From contig PMTB01000048.1 of the NCBI GenBank assembly GCA_003167475.1, forward strand, positions 666 through 12,203: DNA of 11,538 nt. Direction: 5' to 3'. The notes below the pieces were generated by a model. It was not told the DNA's origin. It did not search any database and was given only the letters and a program-made list of their open reading frames with translations. Made by a program: the position numbers and the translations under genes. Positions within the stretch are counted from its first letter, which is position 1, and every line of letters begins with the position of its first letter. Positions 5,710-11,538 of the stretch are shown here, in pieces. The DNA is from a candidate division FCPU426 bacterium. GTDB lineage: Bacteria; Oederibacteriota; PGYV01; Palsa-1178.

Positions 5710-7488
5710 ATGGAAACCAAAAACCTGTTAAACGTAAAGATCAACGGAATTTCGTATAAAGTGCCGAAAGGCTCCACCATACTTAAGGCCTGCAAGGAAG
5801 CCGGAGTGGATGTGCCGACCTTATGTTTTATGGAAGAAGTGTCGCAGAACGCCTCCTGCGGGATATGCGTGGTCGAAGTCAAGGGCGGGAAATCGCTCAT
5901 ACGCTCGTGCATCACCGAAGTATTCGAGAACATGGAAATATCGACAAACTCCATAAAGGTCAGGGAAGCCAGGAAGATGAACCTGGAGCTGATACTTGCA
6001 AACCACCCGAACGACTGCCTTAACTGCCTGCGCAACCAGAACTGCGAGCTTCAGACCATGGCGGCAAATATGGGCATCAAAGAAGGCCGTTTTGTCCGCA
6101 CCAAACCCATGGACCTGATTGATTCTTCCTCGCTGTCAATAACCAGGGACCCTAACAAATGCATACTTTGTAAACGCTGCGTCAATGTCTGCGCAAATAC
6201 GCAGACTGTTTATGCCATAGATATAATAAACAGGGGCCTGAAAAGTAAGGTCGCTCCCTATATGGATAAAGGCATAGGGAACGTCGCGTGTACCAACTGC
6301 GGACAGTGCGCCCTGGTGTGCCCGACAGGCGCCATTACGGAAGTGGATAATACAAGCGAGGTATGGAATGACCTGCAGAATACAGACAAAGTAGTGCTCG
6401 TACAGACCGCCCCGGCGATAAGGGTTGCCATAGGCGAGGCCATGGGCATGGATGAGGGCGCGCTTGTAACAGGCAAGATGGTGTCAGCGCTGAGGAAGAT
6501 GGGGTTCAACAAGGTTTTTGACACGAATTTCACCGCCGATCTAACCATCATGGAGGAAGGACATGAATTGATCAAAAGGCTGACAAAAGGCGGTACGCTG
6601 CCCATGATCACATCATGTTCGCCGGGATGGATCAAGTTCGTCGAACATTTCTTCCCGGACCAGGTTGACCATCTTTCTTCCTGTAAATCGCCGCAGCAGA
6701 TGTTCGGCGCCCTGGCAAAAACATATTATGCGGAGAAAATGCACATAGATCCGAGAAAAATATCCGTGGTATCCATAATGCCATGTACCGCAAAAAAATA
6801 TGAGGCAAAAAGGCCGGAGATGATGGGCGGGTATGATTACTGGAAAGCCAAAATGAACCTGGGTGAGGATGATAAATTCTACGACATAGACCATGTGCTT
6901 ACCACGAGGGAACTTGCGAGGATGTTCAAGGAAGCAGGCATAAATTTCGCCGGGTTGCCTGAAGAGGAATTTGACAGCCCCCTAGGCGCTTCAACCGGCG
7001 CGGCTGTAATATTCGGGGCAACCGGCGGCGTTATGGAAGCCGCGGTAAGGACGGCGTATGAAGTGGTTGTGGGAAAGCCGCTTCCAAGCCTCGACCTGAA
7101 AGTTGTCAGGGGATTTGAGGGCATCAAAGAAGCCGAGCTTGACCTCAACGGCACAAAAGTCAGGGTGGCCGTGGCTCACACACTTAAGAATGCCAGGACG
7201 CTCCTGGAACAGATAGAAAAAGGGGAGTCCCCGTATCACTTCATAGAAGTCATGACGTGTCCCGGAGGATGTTTGGGCGGCGGCGGACAGCCGATCCCGA
7301 CCACCTGGGCCATAAGGCAGAAAAGGGCGGATTCGATCTACGCAGAGGACAGGAACAAAGGCCTGCGTAAATCCCATGAAAACCCCGAAGTGCAGACGCT
7401 TTACAGCGAGTTCCTGAAAGAACCGCTCGGGCACCTGTCACACGAACTGCTCCATACCGAATATACAAAAAGAGGTTATTTTGTTTAA
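5710..7488 (+). CDS. hydA: [FeFe]-hydrogenase catalytic subunit HydA (multi-cluster, NAD-linked type)
   Basis: This 592-residue cytoplasmic enzyme catalyses reversible H2 formation from electrons delivered by the NuoE/NuoF-like partners and ferredoxin. Domains in order: plant-type [2Fe-2S] (C39, C50, C53, C67); a His-Cys3 [4Fe-4S] site (H99, C103, C106, C112); two [4Fe-4S] ferredoxin motifs (C151, C154, C157, C161 and C194, C197, C200, C204); then the H-cluster domain. L2 is MPCTAKKYE (357-365). L3 is EVMTCPGGCLGGGGQP (513-528), with C517 and C521. L1 reads TSCSPGW (301-307) instead of the classical TSCCPxW. A small-subunit-like C-terminal region (about 535-592) is fused, as is usual in bacterial single-chain enzymes. 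There is no signal peptide. AGGAGA (5698-5703) precedes the ATG; the gap to hydB is 15 bases. Last gene before a strong hairpin. The maturases HydE, HydF and HydG are not in the window. Confidence 0.96.
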   Translation: METKNLLNVKINGISYKVPKGSTILKACKEAGVDVPTLCFMEEVSQNASCGICVVEVKGGKSLIRSCITEVFENMEISTNSIKVREARKMNLELILANHPNDCLNCLRNQNCELQTMAANMGIKEGRFVRTKPMDLIDSSSLSITRDPNKCILCKRCVNVCANTQTVYAIDIINRGLKSKVAPYMDKGIGNVACTNCGQCALVCPTGAITEVDNTSEVWNDLQNTDKVVLVQTAPAIRVAIGEAMGMDEGALVTGKMVSALRKMGFNKVFDTNFTADLTIMEEGHELIKRLTKGGTLPMITSCSPGWIKFVEHFFPDQVDHLSSCKSPQQMFGALAKTYYAEKMHIDPRKISVVSIMPCTAKKYEAKRPEMMGGYDYWKAKMNLGEDDKFYDIDHVLTTRELARMFKEAGINFAGLPEEEFDSPLGASTGAAVIFGATGGVMEAAVRTAYEVVVGKPLPSLDLKVVRGFEGIKEAELDLNGTKVRVAVAHTLKNARTLLEQIEKGESPYHFIEVMTCPGGCLGGGGQPIPTTWAIRQKRADSIYAEDRNKGLRKSHENPEVQTLYSEFLKEPLGHLSHELLHTEYTKRGYFV

Positions 7489-7512
7489 ATAACACCAAAC
7501 TTGTGTTACAAT
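7484..7512 (+). promoter_or_regulatory. Possible weak promoter for the nfn pair
   Basis: TTTAAA (7484-7489, overlapping the hydA stop), a 17-bp spacer and TACAAT (7507-7512) give four of six and five of six consensus matches. The spacer contains a 6-bp inverted repeat, TAACAC...GTGTTA (7490-7508). If used, the transcript would start just before the strong hairpin at 7522. The AT-rich setting makes chance matches likely. Confidence 0.3.
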
Positions 7513-7521
7513 TGTGTATTG

Positions 7522-7549
7522 GCAGCCGGGTGCTTAAGCGCCCGGCTGC
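7522..7549 (+). terminator. Strong GC hairpin after hydA, likely terminator or processing signal
   Basis: GCAGCCGGGTGC (7522-7533) pairs with 7538-7549 through twelve pairs, one of them G-U, around a TTAA loop. The following tract is only TTTAT (7550-7554), weak for an intrinsic terminator. It may terminate incompletely, leaving the nfn genes at a lower level, or protect the 3' end of the hydrogenase mRNA. The nfn start codon lies 33 bases after the stem. Confidence 0.65.
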
Positions 7550-7582
7550 TTTATACAAAAATTCAGCGGAACAGGTGGCTAA

Positions 7583-8419
7583 ATGTATAAAATAACCCTG
7601 AAGAAACAGCTTTCCAAAGACATAAAGCTGATGGGCATTGAGGCGGAACACGTTGTAAAAAACGCCAAAGCCGGAAATTTTGTTATTTTGATCCCGCACG
7701 AGAACGGCGAAAGGATCCCCCTCACCATTTACGATTGGGATAAAAAAACAAACGTTGTTTACATCATATTCCAGGAAGTCGGGGTGACCACGGCTAAACT
7801 CGGTATGCTCAATGAAGGCGATTCCATTTTCTCAATAGCGGGTCCCCTGGGAAAGCACTTTCATGTGGAAAAATTCGGCAATGTGGCCATAGTCGGCGGC
7901 GGCGTCGGGGTTCCGGCAATATTCCCGATAGCAAGGGCGTTAAAAGAGGCCGGTAATAATGTCACTTCCATAATGGGGTTCAGGACAAAGGAACTTATAA
8001 TTCTCGAAAAAGAAATGGAATCGGTTTCAAACAAGCTTCTGACCGCCACAAATGACGGCAGCCAGGGGCAAAAGGGCCTTGTCACGGATGTGCTGCAGGG
8101 CATGATCAACTCCGGGCCAAAGTTAGACCTGTGTGTGGCTGTCGGTCCGGTGATCATGATGAAGGCGGTAGCCGAACTGACCAGGAATTACAACATAAAG
8201 ACGATCGTAAGCCTGAACGCGCTTATGATGGACGGCACCGGGATGTGCGGAGGATGCAGGGTTACGATAGGCGGAAAAAACAAGTTTTCATGCGTTGACG
8301 GGCCTGATTTTGACGGGCATCAGGTTGATTTTAACGAACTTACCAGCAGGCTCGGCACTTTCAAGGAAGAAGAAAAAGCATCTTTACATCACAGCAAAAT
8401 ACAACTCGTGGGCAGGTAA
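7583..8419 (+). CDS. nfnA: NfnA/SudB-type subunit: FAD and [2Fe-2S] NADH-binding oxidoreductase
   Basis: This 278-residue protein has the length and layout of NfnA (also annotated as sulfide dehydrogenase subunit beta, SudB), a ferredoxin-NADP reductase-like fold. The FAD-binding barrel is at about 1-98, with the flavin motif RIPLTIYDWD (44-53). The NAD-binding domain is at about 99-210, with GGGVGVPAIFPIA (105-117). The C-terminal segment has the [2Fe-2S] pattern MDGTGMCGGC...C. C222, C225 and C237 are evident ligands, and D217 probably corresponds to the Asp ligand known in NfnA. With NfnB it would couple reduced ferredoxin and NADH oxidation to the reduction of two NADP+, or the reverse. 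AGGTGG (7573-7578) supports the ATG. It follows the hydA hairpin and is separated from nfnB by four bases. The hydrogenase context favours Nfn over a sulfide-related role, but sequence alone cannot settle this. Confidence 0.9.
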   Translation: MYKITLKKQLSKDIKLMGIEAEHVVKNAKAGNFVILIPHENGERIPLTIYDWDKKTNVVYIIFQEVGVTTAKLGMLNEGDSIFSIAGPLGKHFHVEKFGNVAIVGGGVGVPAIFPIARALKEAGNNVTSIMGFRTKELIILEKEMESVSNKLLTATNDGSQGQKGLVTDVLQGMINSGPKLDLCVAVGPVIMMKAVAELTRNYNIKTIVSLNALMMDGTGMCGGCRVTIGGKNKFSCVDGPDFDGHQVDFNELTSRLGTFKEEEKASLHHSKIQLVGR

Positions 8420-8423
8420 CCAT

Positions 8424-9830
8424 ATGGCTAAAAAAGAACGGTTAAAAGTAAGGACGCAGGAAGCGTCCGCGCGCGTTAAAAATTTTGACGAGGTTCCTTT
8501 CGGGTTCAACGAAGCCGAGGCTGTTGAAGAGGCCTCGAGATGCATACAATGCAAAAAACCGACATGTATTGACGGATGCCCGGTAAATATCAATATCAAG
8601 GAATTTGTAAGGCTGATCGCGGCAAAGGATTATCAGGGCGCCATCAGGATAATAAAGGAAAACAACAGCCTTCCGGCGGTATGCGGCAGGGTTTGCCCCC
8701 AGGAAACACAGTGCGAGGAAAAGTGCGTAATGCTTAAAACAGGGCAGCCCATAAATATCGGGGCGCTTGAGCGCTACGCGGCGGATTGGGAAGCCGCAAA
8801 CGGCAAAATTGAAGAAGTGAAAATAACACCGAAACTTGACAAAACCGGAAAACAGATAAGCGTCGCCATAGCGGGCTCGGGCCCGGCCGGGCTTACGGTC
8901 GCCAGCGAGCTGGCAAAAATGGGGTATAAGGCGGTCATATTTGAAGCGCTCCATCTGGCGGGCGGCGTGCTCGTGTACGGCATCCCGGAATTCAGGCTCC
9001 CCAAGGCAATAGTTAAAAGGGAAGTCGATTATCTTAAAAAACTCGGTGTTGAAATAAGGACCGACGTTCTGATAGGCAAATCATACACTGTAAAGGATAT
9101 TTTTGAAATGGGTTATAAGGCGCTGTTTATCGGCGTCGGCGCCGGGACGCCTTCATTCGTGAATATACCCGGAGAAAACCTCAAGGGTGTATATTCGGCG
9201 AATGAATTTCTTACAAGGATGAACCTTTTAAAAGCATACCTTTTCCCTGAATATGACACGCCTGTGAAAATCGGGAAAAAAGTCGCCGTCATAGGTGCCG
9301 GAAACGTGGCCATGGACGCGGCGAGGATTTCCAAGCGGCTCAAGGGCGTGGAAGAGGTTCACATAATCTACAGAAGGTCCGACAAGGAAATGCCGGCAAG
9401 GCACGAAGAGATAGAACACGCAAGGGAAGAGGGCATTATATTCAACCTGCTGACAAACCCGCTTGAACTTGTAGGCGACGAGAACGGATTTGTGACAAAA
9501 ATAAAATGCATAAAAATGGAACTCGGAGAGCCGGATTCTTCCGGACGGCGGAGCCCCAAAGCCATACCCGGCACCGAGTTTTTTATAGATGTAAATACGG
9601 TAATCCCGGCGCTTGGGACAAAAGCCAATGAATTGCTTACCACAAATGTCGAGGGTTTAAAACTTAACAAGTGGGGCTACATTGAGGCTGATCCCGAAAC
9701 GGGGGAGACTTCTTTGCCAGGCATTTACGCTGGCGGCGATATTTCGACAGGCGCGGCAACGGTCATAGCCGCCATGGGCGCGGGAAAAAAAGCTGCAAAA
9801 GCTATGGACACGTATTTGAGCAGGGAATAA
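8424..9830 (+). CDS. nfnB: NfnB/SudA-type subunit: GltD-like FAD/NADPH and double [4Fe-4S] flavoprotein
   Basis: The protein has 468 residues, the usual NfnB size. The frame stays open further upstream inside nfnA, but the ATG at 8424 is the sensible start: it lies four bases after the nfnA stop, has GGCAGG eight bases before it, and gives the standard N-terminus. Residues 1-105 hold the cysteine-rich domain: C40, C43, C48, C52 and C87, C91, C97, C101, expected to bind two [4Fe-4S] clusters. The FAD Rossmann motif is IAGSGPAGL (149-157). The NADPH Rossmann motif is VIGAGNVAMDAA (289-300). The second FAD contact is YAGGDISTGAATV (435-447). In characterised Nfn enzymes this is the large subunit with the bifurcating FAD and the NADPH and ferredoxin sites. 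It is also called GltA or glutamate synthase small subunit in databases. No glutamate synthase large subunit is present. Confidence 0.92.
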   Translation: MAKKERLKVRTQEASARVKNFDEVPFGFNEAEAVEEASRCIQCKKPTCIDGCPVNINIKEFVRLIAAKDYQGAIRIIKENNSLPAVCGRVCPQETQCEEKCVMLKTGQPINIGALERYAADWEAANGKIEEVKITPKLDKTGKQISVAIAGSGPAGLTVASELAKMGYKAVIFEALHLAGGVLVYGIPEFRLPKAIVKREVDYLKKLGVEIRTDVLIGKSYTVKDIFEMGYKALFIGVGAGTPSFVNIPGENLKGVYSANEFLTRMNLLKAYLFPEYDTPVKIGKKVAVIGAGNVAMDAARISKRLKGVEEVHIIYRRSDKEMPARHEEIEHAREEGIIFNLLTNPLELVGDENGFVTKIKCIKMELGEPDSSGRRSPKAIPGTEFFIDVNTVIPALGTKANELLTTNVEGLKLNKWGYIEADPETGETSLPGIYAGGDISTGAATVIAAMGAGKKAAKAMDTYLSRE

Positions 9831-10111
9831 TCGAGGGATTTTTTTTATTTCAGGTATTTTTGAGAGTTAAAAATGACCCCCAAAAGCACCATATAAAGCT
9901 GGACTTTTATACAGCATAAACAATATTGCTATTTATTTAATTGCCATTATAAAACACCTGTAATTATTGACTTATATGTCATTTTGAGTTCTATTCAAAA
10001 ACCTTTTTTCACAAGGAAAAATAATATGAAAGCAATTCAGTTGCATTTATATATATTTGTCCTTTTTTAGGTCATATTTTAAAGGCTTAAAATCGGAGCA
10101 AAAAATATTTG

Positions 10112-10140
10112 TTGACAATTATATACTGTACGTGTATAAA
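10112..10140 (+). promoter_or_regulatory. Promoter of the second hydrogenase operon
   Basis: TTGACA (10112-10117), a 17-bp spacer and TATAAA (10135-10140) form a near-perfect sigma-70 promoter. Transcription would start near 10147, leaving a leader of about 107 nt. That leader contains a terminator-like hairpin and the Rex-like palindrome. Confidence 0.8.
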
Positions 10141-10152
10141 TATATTGAGGAT

Positions 10153-10257
10153 ATGAACTTGCGGGCGAAAGGGAGAGCGTTTGACAAGCTCTCTATTTTT
10201 GTTGCACGAGCAAGTGAAATATTTCACATACTAACTGTGGAGGTAAAAAGCAGATGA
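10153..10257 (+). CDS. Possible 34-residue leader ORF before the second operon (doubtful)
   Basis: An ATG at 10153 opens a 34-codon frame beginning MNLRAKGRAF and ending at TGA 10255-10257, overlapping the ATG of the next gene as ATGA. The frame spans the leader hairpin, so its translation could influence termination and be coupled to the next gene. Against this, the only upstream purine-rich stretch (TTGAGG) is just two bases from the ATG and lies at or before the predicted transcription start. The downstream gene also has its own strong Shine-Dalgarno. The peptide resembles nothing I recognise and shows no run of one amino acid. Probably chance. Confidence 0.15.
   Translation: MNLRAKGRAFDKLSIFVARASEIFHILTVEVKSR
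10173..10201 (+). terminator. Terminator-like hairpin in the leader (possible attenuator)
   Basis: GAGAGC (10173-10178) pairs with GCTCTC (10188-10193). TT and AA inside can add two pairs past a bulged G, closing a TGAC loop. The stem is followed by TATTTTTG (10194-10201), a fair U-tract. It lies after the predicted promoter and about 60 bases before the first gene. It would terminate early transcripts unless bypassed. It could instead be a terminator for transcription coming from the nfn pair. The stem is short, so efficiency is uncertain. Confidence 0.5.
10212..10229. promoter_or_regulatory. Rex-like operator, perfect 14-bp palindrome
   Basis: AAGTGAAATATTTCACAT contains the perfect palindrome GTGAAATATTTCAC (10214-10227). 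It agrees with the Rex consensus as I recall it (TTGTGAAATATTTCACAA) at 15 of 18 positions, differing only at the ends. It lies about 65 bases after the predicted transcription start and 24 bases before the ATG. Repression there would act as a roadblock, unless a closer promoter is used. The matching site before the first operon suggests common redox control. Confidence 0.65.
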
Positions 10258-10748
10258 TGCTGGAAAAGGAAGCTGTAAAGTTAGACCAGGGTTTGCTCGA
10301 CTTTATGGACAAGTGGAAAGACAAACCCGGAAAAGAGATCATGATATTGCACAAAATTCAGGAGATTTATGGTTATGTTCCCAGGAAGGTGGCGATGGAA
10401 GTTTCTGTTCAGCTTGATATACCCCTTGCCAAGATATACGGGATCATCACATTCTATCATCTTTTTAAGCTGAAGAAACCGGGAAAAAACATAATCTCGG
10501 TATGCATGGGGACCGCGTGTTACTTAAAGGGCGGAAACGACATAATCCAGGATATCGAGGATATTCTCGGTGTAAGCGTAAACAATACCAGCGACGACGG
10601 GCAGTTTTCCCTCGAGATAGTAAGATGTGTCGGCTGCTGCGGGCTCGCGCCTGTCATGGTGATCAACGGCAAGACATACGGCAACGTGGCCAAAACCGAA
10701 CTTCCGAAAATACTCGGTGAATACAGATCAGCCGGGGAGGCGAAATAA
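10254..10748 (+). CDS. NuoE-like [2Fe-2S] subunit of a second hydrogenase-type complex
   Basis: This 164-residue NuoE-type protein is a paralogue of the one at 1994. The N-terminal helical part includes the conserved IPLAKIYGIITFYHLF (56-71). The thioredoxin-fold part carries C84, C89, C125 and C129 in the C-x4-C...C-x3-C pattern, plus an extra C128 inside the second pair (CVGCC). Two in-frame ATGs occur at 10254 and 10257. The first is ten bases from GGAGG (10239-10243) and is preferred; the second would be thirteen bases away. It opens a tight operon, one base from the next gene. Without the downstream catalytic gene in view, the complex could be a second [FeFe]-hydrogenase or another NuoEF-dependent enzyme such as a formate dehydrogenase. 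The gene order NuoE, small ferredoxin, NuoF is common in front of hydA. Confidence 0.9.
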   Translation: MMLEKEAVKLDQGLLDFMDKWKDKPGKEIMILHKIQEIYGYVPRKVAMEVSVQLDIPLAKIYGIITFYHLFKLKKPGKNIISVCMGTACYLKGGNDIIQDIEDILGVSVNNTSDDGQFSLEIVRCVGCCGLAPVMVINGKTYGNVAKTELPKILGEYRSAGEAK

Positions 10749-10749
10749 A

Positions 10750-11133
10750 ATGGCAAAGATGAAAAAGGGAGACCTTGAAAAATTCAGGAAGGCTTTTAAG
10801 CCCGAGCACAAAGGCGAGATCATGATATCCATGGGCACCTGCGGCATAGCCGCCGGCGGGGACACGATATATAAGATATTCGAAGATGAGATAAAGAACA
10901 AGGGGCTGGAGAACAACGTAAAACTGAAAAAAACGGGCTGCCTCGGAATGTGTTTCTGCGAACCTAACCTTGTCGTTAAACTTGAGGGCATGCCTGAGAT
11001 ACTATACGGGAACGTCGATGAAAAAGCGGCCCACTCGATAGTGAGCGAGCACGTTATTAAGAAAAACATTCTGAACAACTATGTTATATTCATGCCGTCA
11101 AAAGACACCGGCAAGAATATATTCAAAGACTAG
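10750..11133 (+). CDS. Stand-alone thioredoxin-fold [2Fe-2S] ferredoxin (HydB N-terminal-like)
   Basis: This 127-residue protein corresponds to the N-terminal domain of the HydB fusion at 2527. Both share the block MGTCGI followed by TGC-x-G-x-C and EP. Visible cysteines are C31, C64, C68 and C70. The usual Cys four residues before the first one is absent (the region reads ISMGTC), so C70, in the CFCEP segment, may supply the fourth ligand. The ATG at 10750 is preferred over an earlier in-frame ATG at 10717 inside the previous gene, because GGGGAGG (10734-10740) lies nine bases before it. It probably passes electrons between the NuoF-like subunit and the rest of the complex. It is soluble, with no signal peptide, and the C-terminus (about 105-127) is not conserved with HydB. 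Confidence 0.85.
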   Translation: MAKMKKGDLEKFRKAFKPEHKGEIMISMGTCGIAAGGDTIYKIFEDEIKNKGLENNVKLKKTGCLGMCFCEPNLVVKLEGMPEILYGNVDEKAAHSIVSEHVIKKNILNNYVIFMPSKDTGKNIFKD

Positions 11134-11146
11134 GAGGCCTACGGTG
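11132..11146 (+). promoter_or_regulatory. Shine-Dalgarno deciding a GTG start
   Basis: AGGAGG (11132-11137) overlaps the TAG stop of the preceding gene and lies six bases before GTG at 11144. No nearby in-frame ATG offers an alternative, so the NuoF-like gene starts with GTG. Confidence 0.8.
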
Positions 11147-11538
11147 AATAAACAATATATTTTTGTATGGGAGCCTGAAACCCAGAAGGAAAGGCCCGTA
11201 TATAACGCGCTCGTAAAGGCTGTTAATGAGAAGAATATAACGGACCGTTTCGAGGTCATAAGGAGCCCGTTCATAGGTTTTACGACGGACGGGCCCATAG
11301 TCAGGGTCATGCCGGAGAACGTAATCTACACAAAGTTTAAGGTGGAAGATGTCGGAGCCATCATTGACGCGCACCTGAAGTGGACAAGGCTTGAGAAATT
11401 TGTGCTTACTTACGACAACAAACATTTGCCTGTTGCTGAAAAGGACACCACAAGCAAACAGTTCAAGATAGTCCTGCGTAATATTGGATATATGGACCCG
11501 GAATCAATTGACGAATACATCATGAGGGGCGGATATAA
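11144..11538 (+). CDS. NuoF/HydB-like subunit, N-terminal part (runs off the right edge)
   Basis: The first 131 codons are visible, starting at GTG behind a perfect AGGAGG. Residues about 107-131 (QFKIVLRNIGYMDPESIDEYIMRGGY region) match the beginning of the NuoF domain; compare KKIVLREAGLINPEDIEEYIAIGGY in the upstream HydB. Residues 1-95 align with the thioredoxin-like ferredoxin domain of that HydB but contain no cysteine at all. The segment matching TGCFGFCANEPLV reads SPFIGFTTDGPIV, so the cluster ligands are gone. The ferredoxin function appears to have been handed to the separate gene just upstream. The FMN, NADH and [4Fe-4S] motifs lie beyond the window. A hydA-type gene is expected next but cannot be seen. 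Confidence 0.85.
   Translation, partial: MNKQYIFVWEPETQKERPVYNALVKAVNEKNITDRFEVIRSPFIGFTTDGPIVRVMPENVIYTKFKVEDVGAIIDAHLKWTRLEKFVLTYDNKHLPVAEKDTTSKQFKIVLRNIGYMDPESIDEYIMRGGY

Larger units (their letters stand above)
9831..10253. other. AT-rich intergenic region upstream of the second hydrogenase operon
   Basis: I see no convincing gene in these 423 bases. A run of eight T (9839-9846) follows the nfnB stop, but no stable stem precedes it, so it is a poor terminator. The palindrome-like TGAC-TTATAT-GTCA lies at 9968-9981. A lone Rex-like half-site, TTCACAA, occurs near 10009-10015. The downstream part holds a promoter (10112-10140), a leader hairpin (10173-10193) and a Rex-like palindrome (10212-10229), listed separately. 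A TTG-initiated frame from 10057 has no ribosome binding site. Confidence 0.6.

Noticed and set aside
8295..8423. Upstream extension of nfnB into nfnA
   Set aside because: Adds 43 residues in a shadow frame of nfnA. The ATG at 8424 gives the normal family length and N-terminus.
9831..9850. Intrinsic terminator after nfnB
   Set aside because: There is a run of eight T but no stable stem directly before it.
9967..9995. Promoter TTGACT with a -10 at 9990-9995 in the AT-rich spacer
   Set aside because: The -10 (TCTATT) is poor and nothing starts downstream before the much better promoter at 10112.
10057..10257. 66-residue frame before the second operon
   Set aside because: TTG start in AT-rich DNA upstream of the predicted promoter, without a ribosome binding site. 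Only its last 34 codons could be on the transcript.
1..11538. CRISPR arrays, insertion sequences, tRNA or rRNA genes
   Set aside because: No regularly spaced repeats, transposase motifs, terminal repeats or RNA-gene signatures were seen in either strand.

Overview
The window reads as chromosomal DNA of a strictly anaerobic, fermentative bacterium. Almost all of the coding sequence is built from iron-sulfur and flavin enzymes of hydrogen and pyridine-nucleotide metabolism, with no oxygen-dependent enzyme in sight. Genes carry good Shine-Dalgarno sequences, with frequent AGG arginine and ATA isoleucine codons and moderate GC content. An uncultured anaerobic lineage such as Elusimicrobiota or Omnitrophota would fit, but this is a weak inference from style; nothing here fixes the taxon.

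Layout. (1) 2-835, the C-terminal part of a membrane-anchored histidine kinase running in from the left edge. (2) 836-1062, a short convergent spacer with inverted repeats. (3) 1063-1707, a TetR-family repressor on the minus strand. (4) 1708-1993, a divergent control region with near-consensus promoters facing both ways. A 14-bp palindrome sits inside the tetR promoter spacer, and a Rex-like site sits at the predicted start of the hydrogenase transcript. (5) 1994-7488, a three-gene [FeFe]-hydrogenase operon: a NuoE-like subunit, a 1055-residue fusion of ferredoxin, NuoF and GltD-like modules, and the catalytic HydA. (6) 7522-7549, a strong hairpin, then 7583-9830, a gene pair for NfnAB/SudAB-type NADH-dependent ferredoxin:NADP+ oxidoreductase. 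(7) 9831-10253, an AT-rich intergenic region with a near-consensus promoter, a terminator-like hairpin in the leader and a perfect 14-bp Rex-like palindrome. (8) 10254-11538, the start of a second, paralogous hydrogenase-type operon: NuoE-like, stand-alone thioredoxin-fold ferredoxin, then a NuoF-like gene cut by the right edge.

How the genes work together. HydA with its NuoE/NuoF partners would couple NAD(H) and reduced ferredoxin to H2. The GltD-like half of HydB adds a second flavin/pyridine-nucleotide module, making it a potential extra port to NAD(P)H. NfnAB would then balance NADH, NADPH and ferredoxin. The locus is therefore a compact redox-balancing hub. Shared Rex-like sites before both hydrogenase operons suggest control by the NADH/NAD+ ratio, and the TetR palindrome suggests an additional effector input. 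The most unusual points are: the GltD module of HydB, whose N-terminal Cys segment has moved to the extreme C-terminus; the Cys-less thioredoxin-like N-terminus of the second NuoF-like protein; the TSCSPGW form of the H-cluster L1 motif; and the regulatory architecture.
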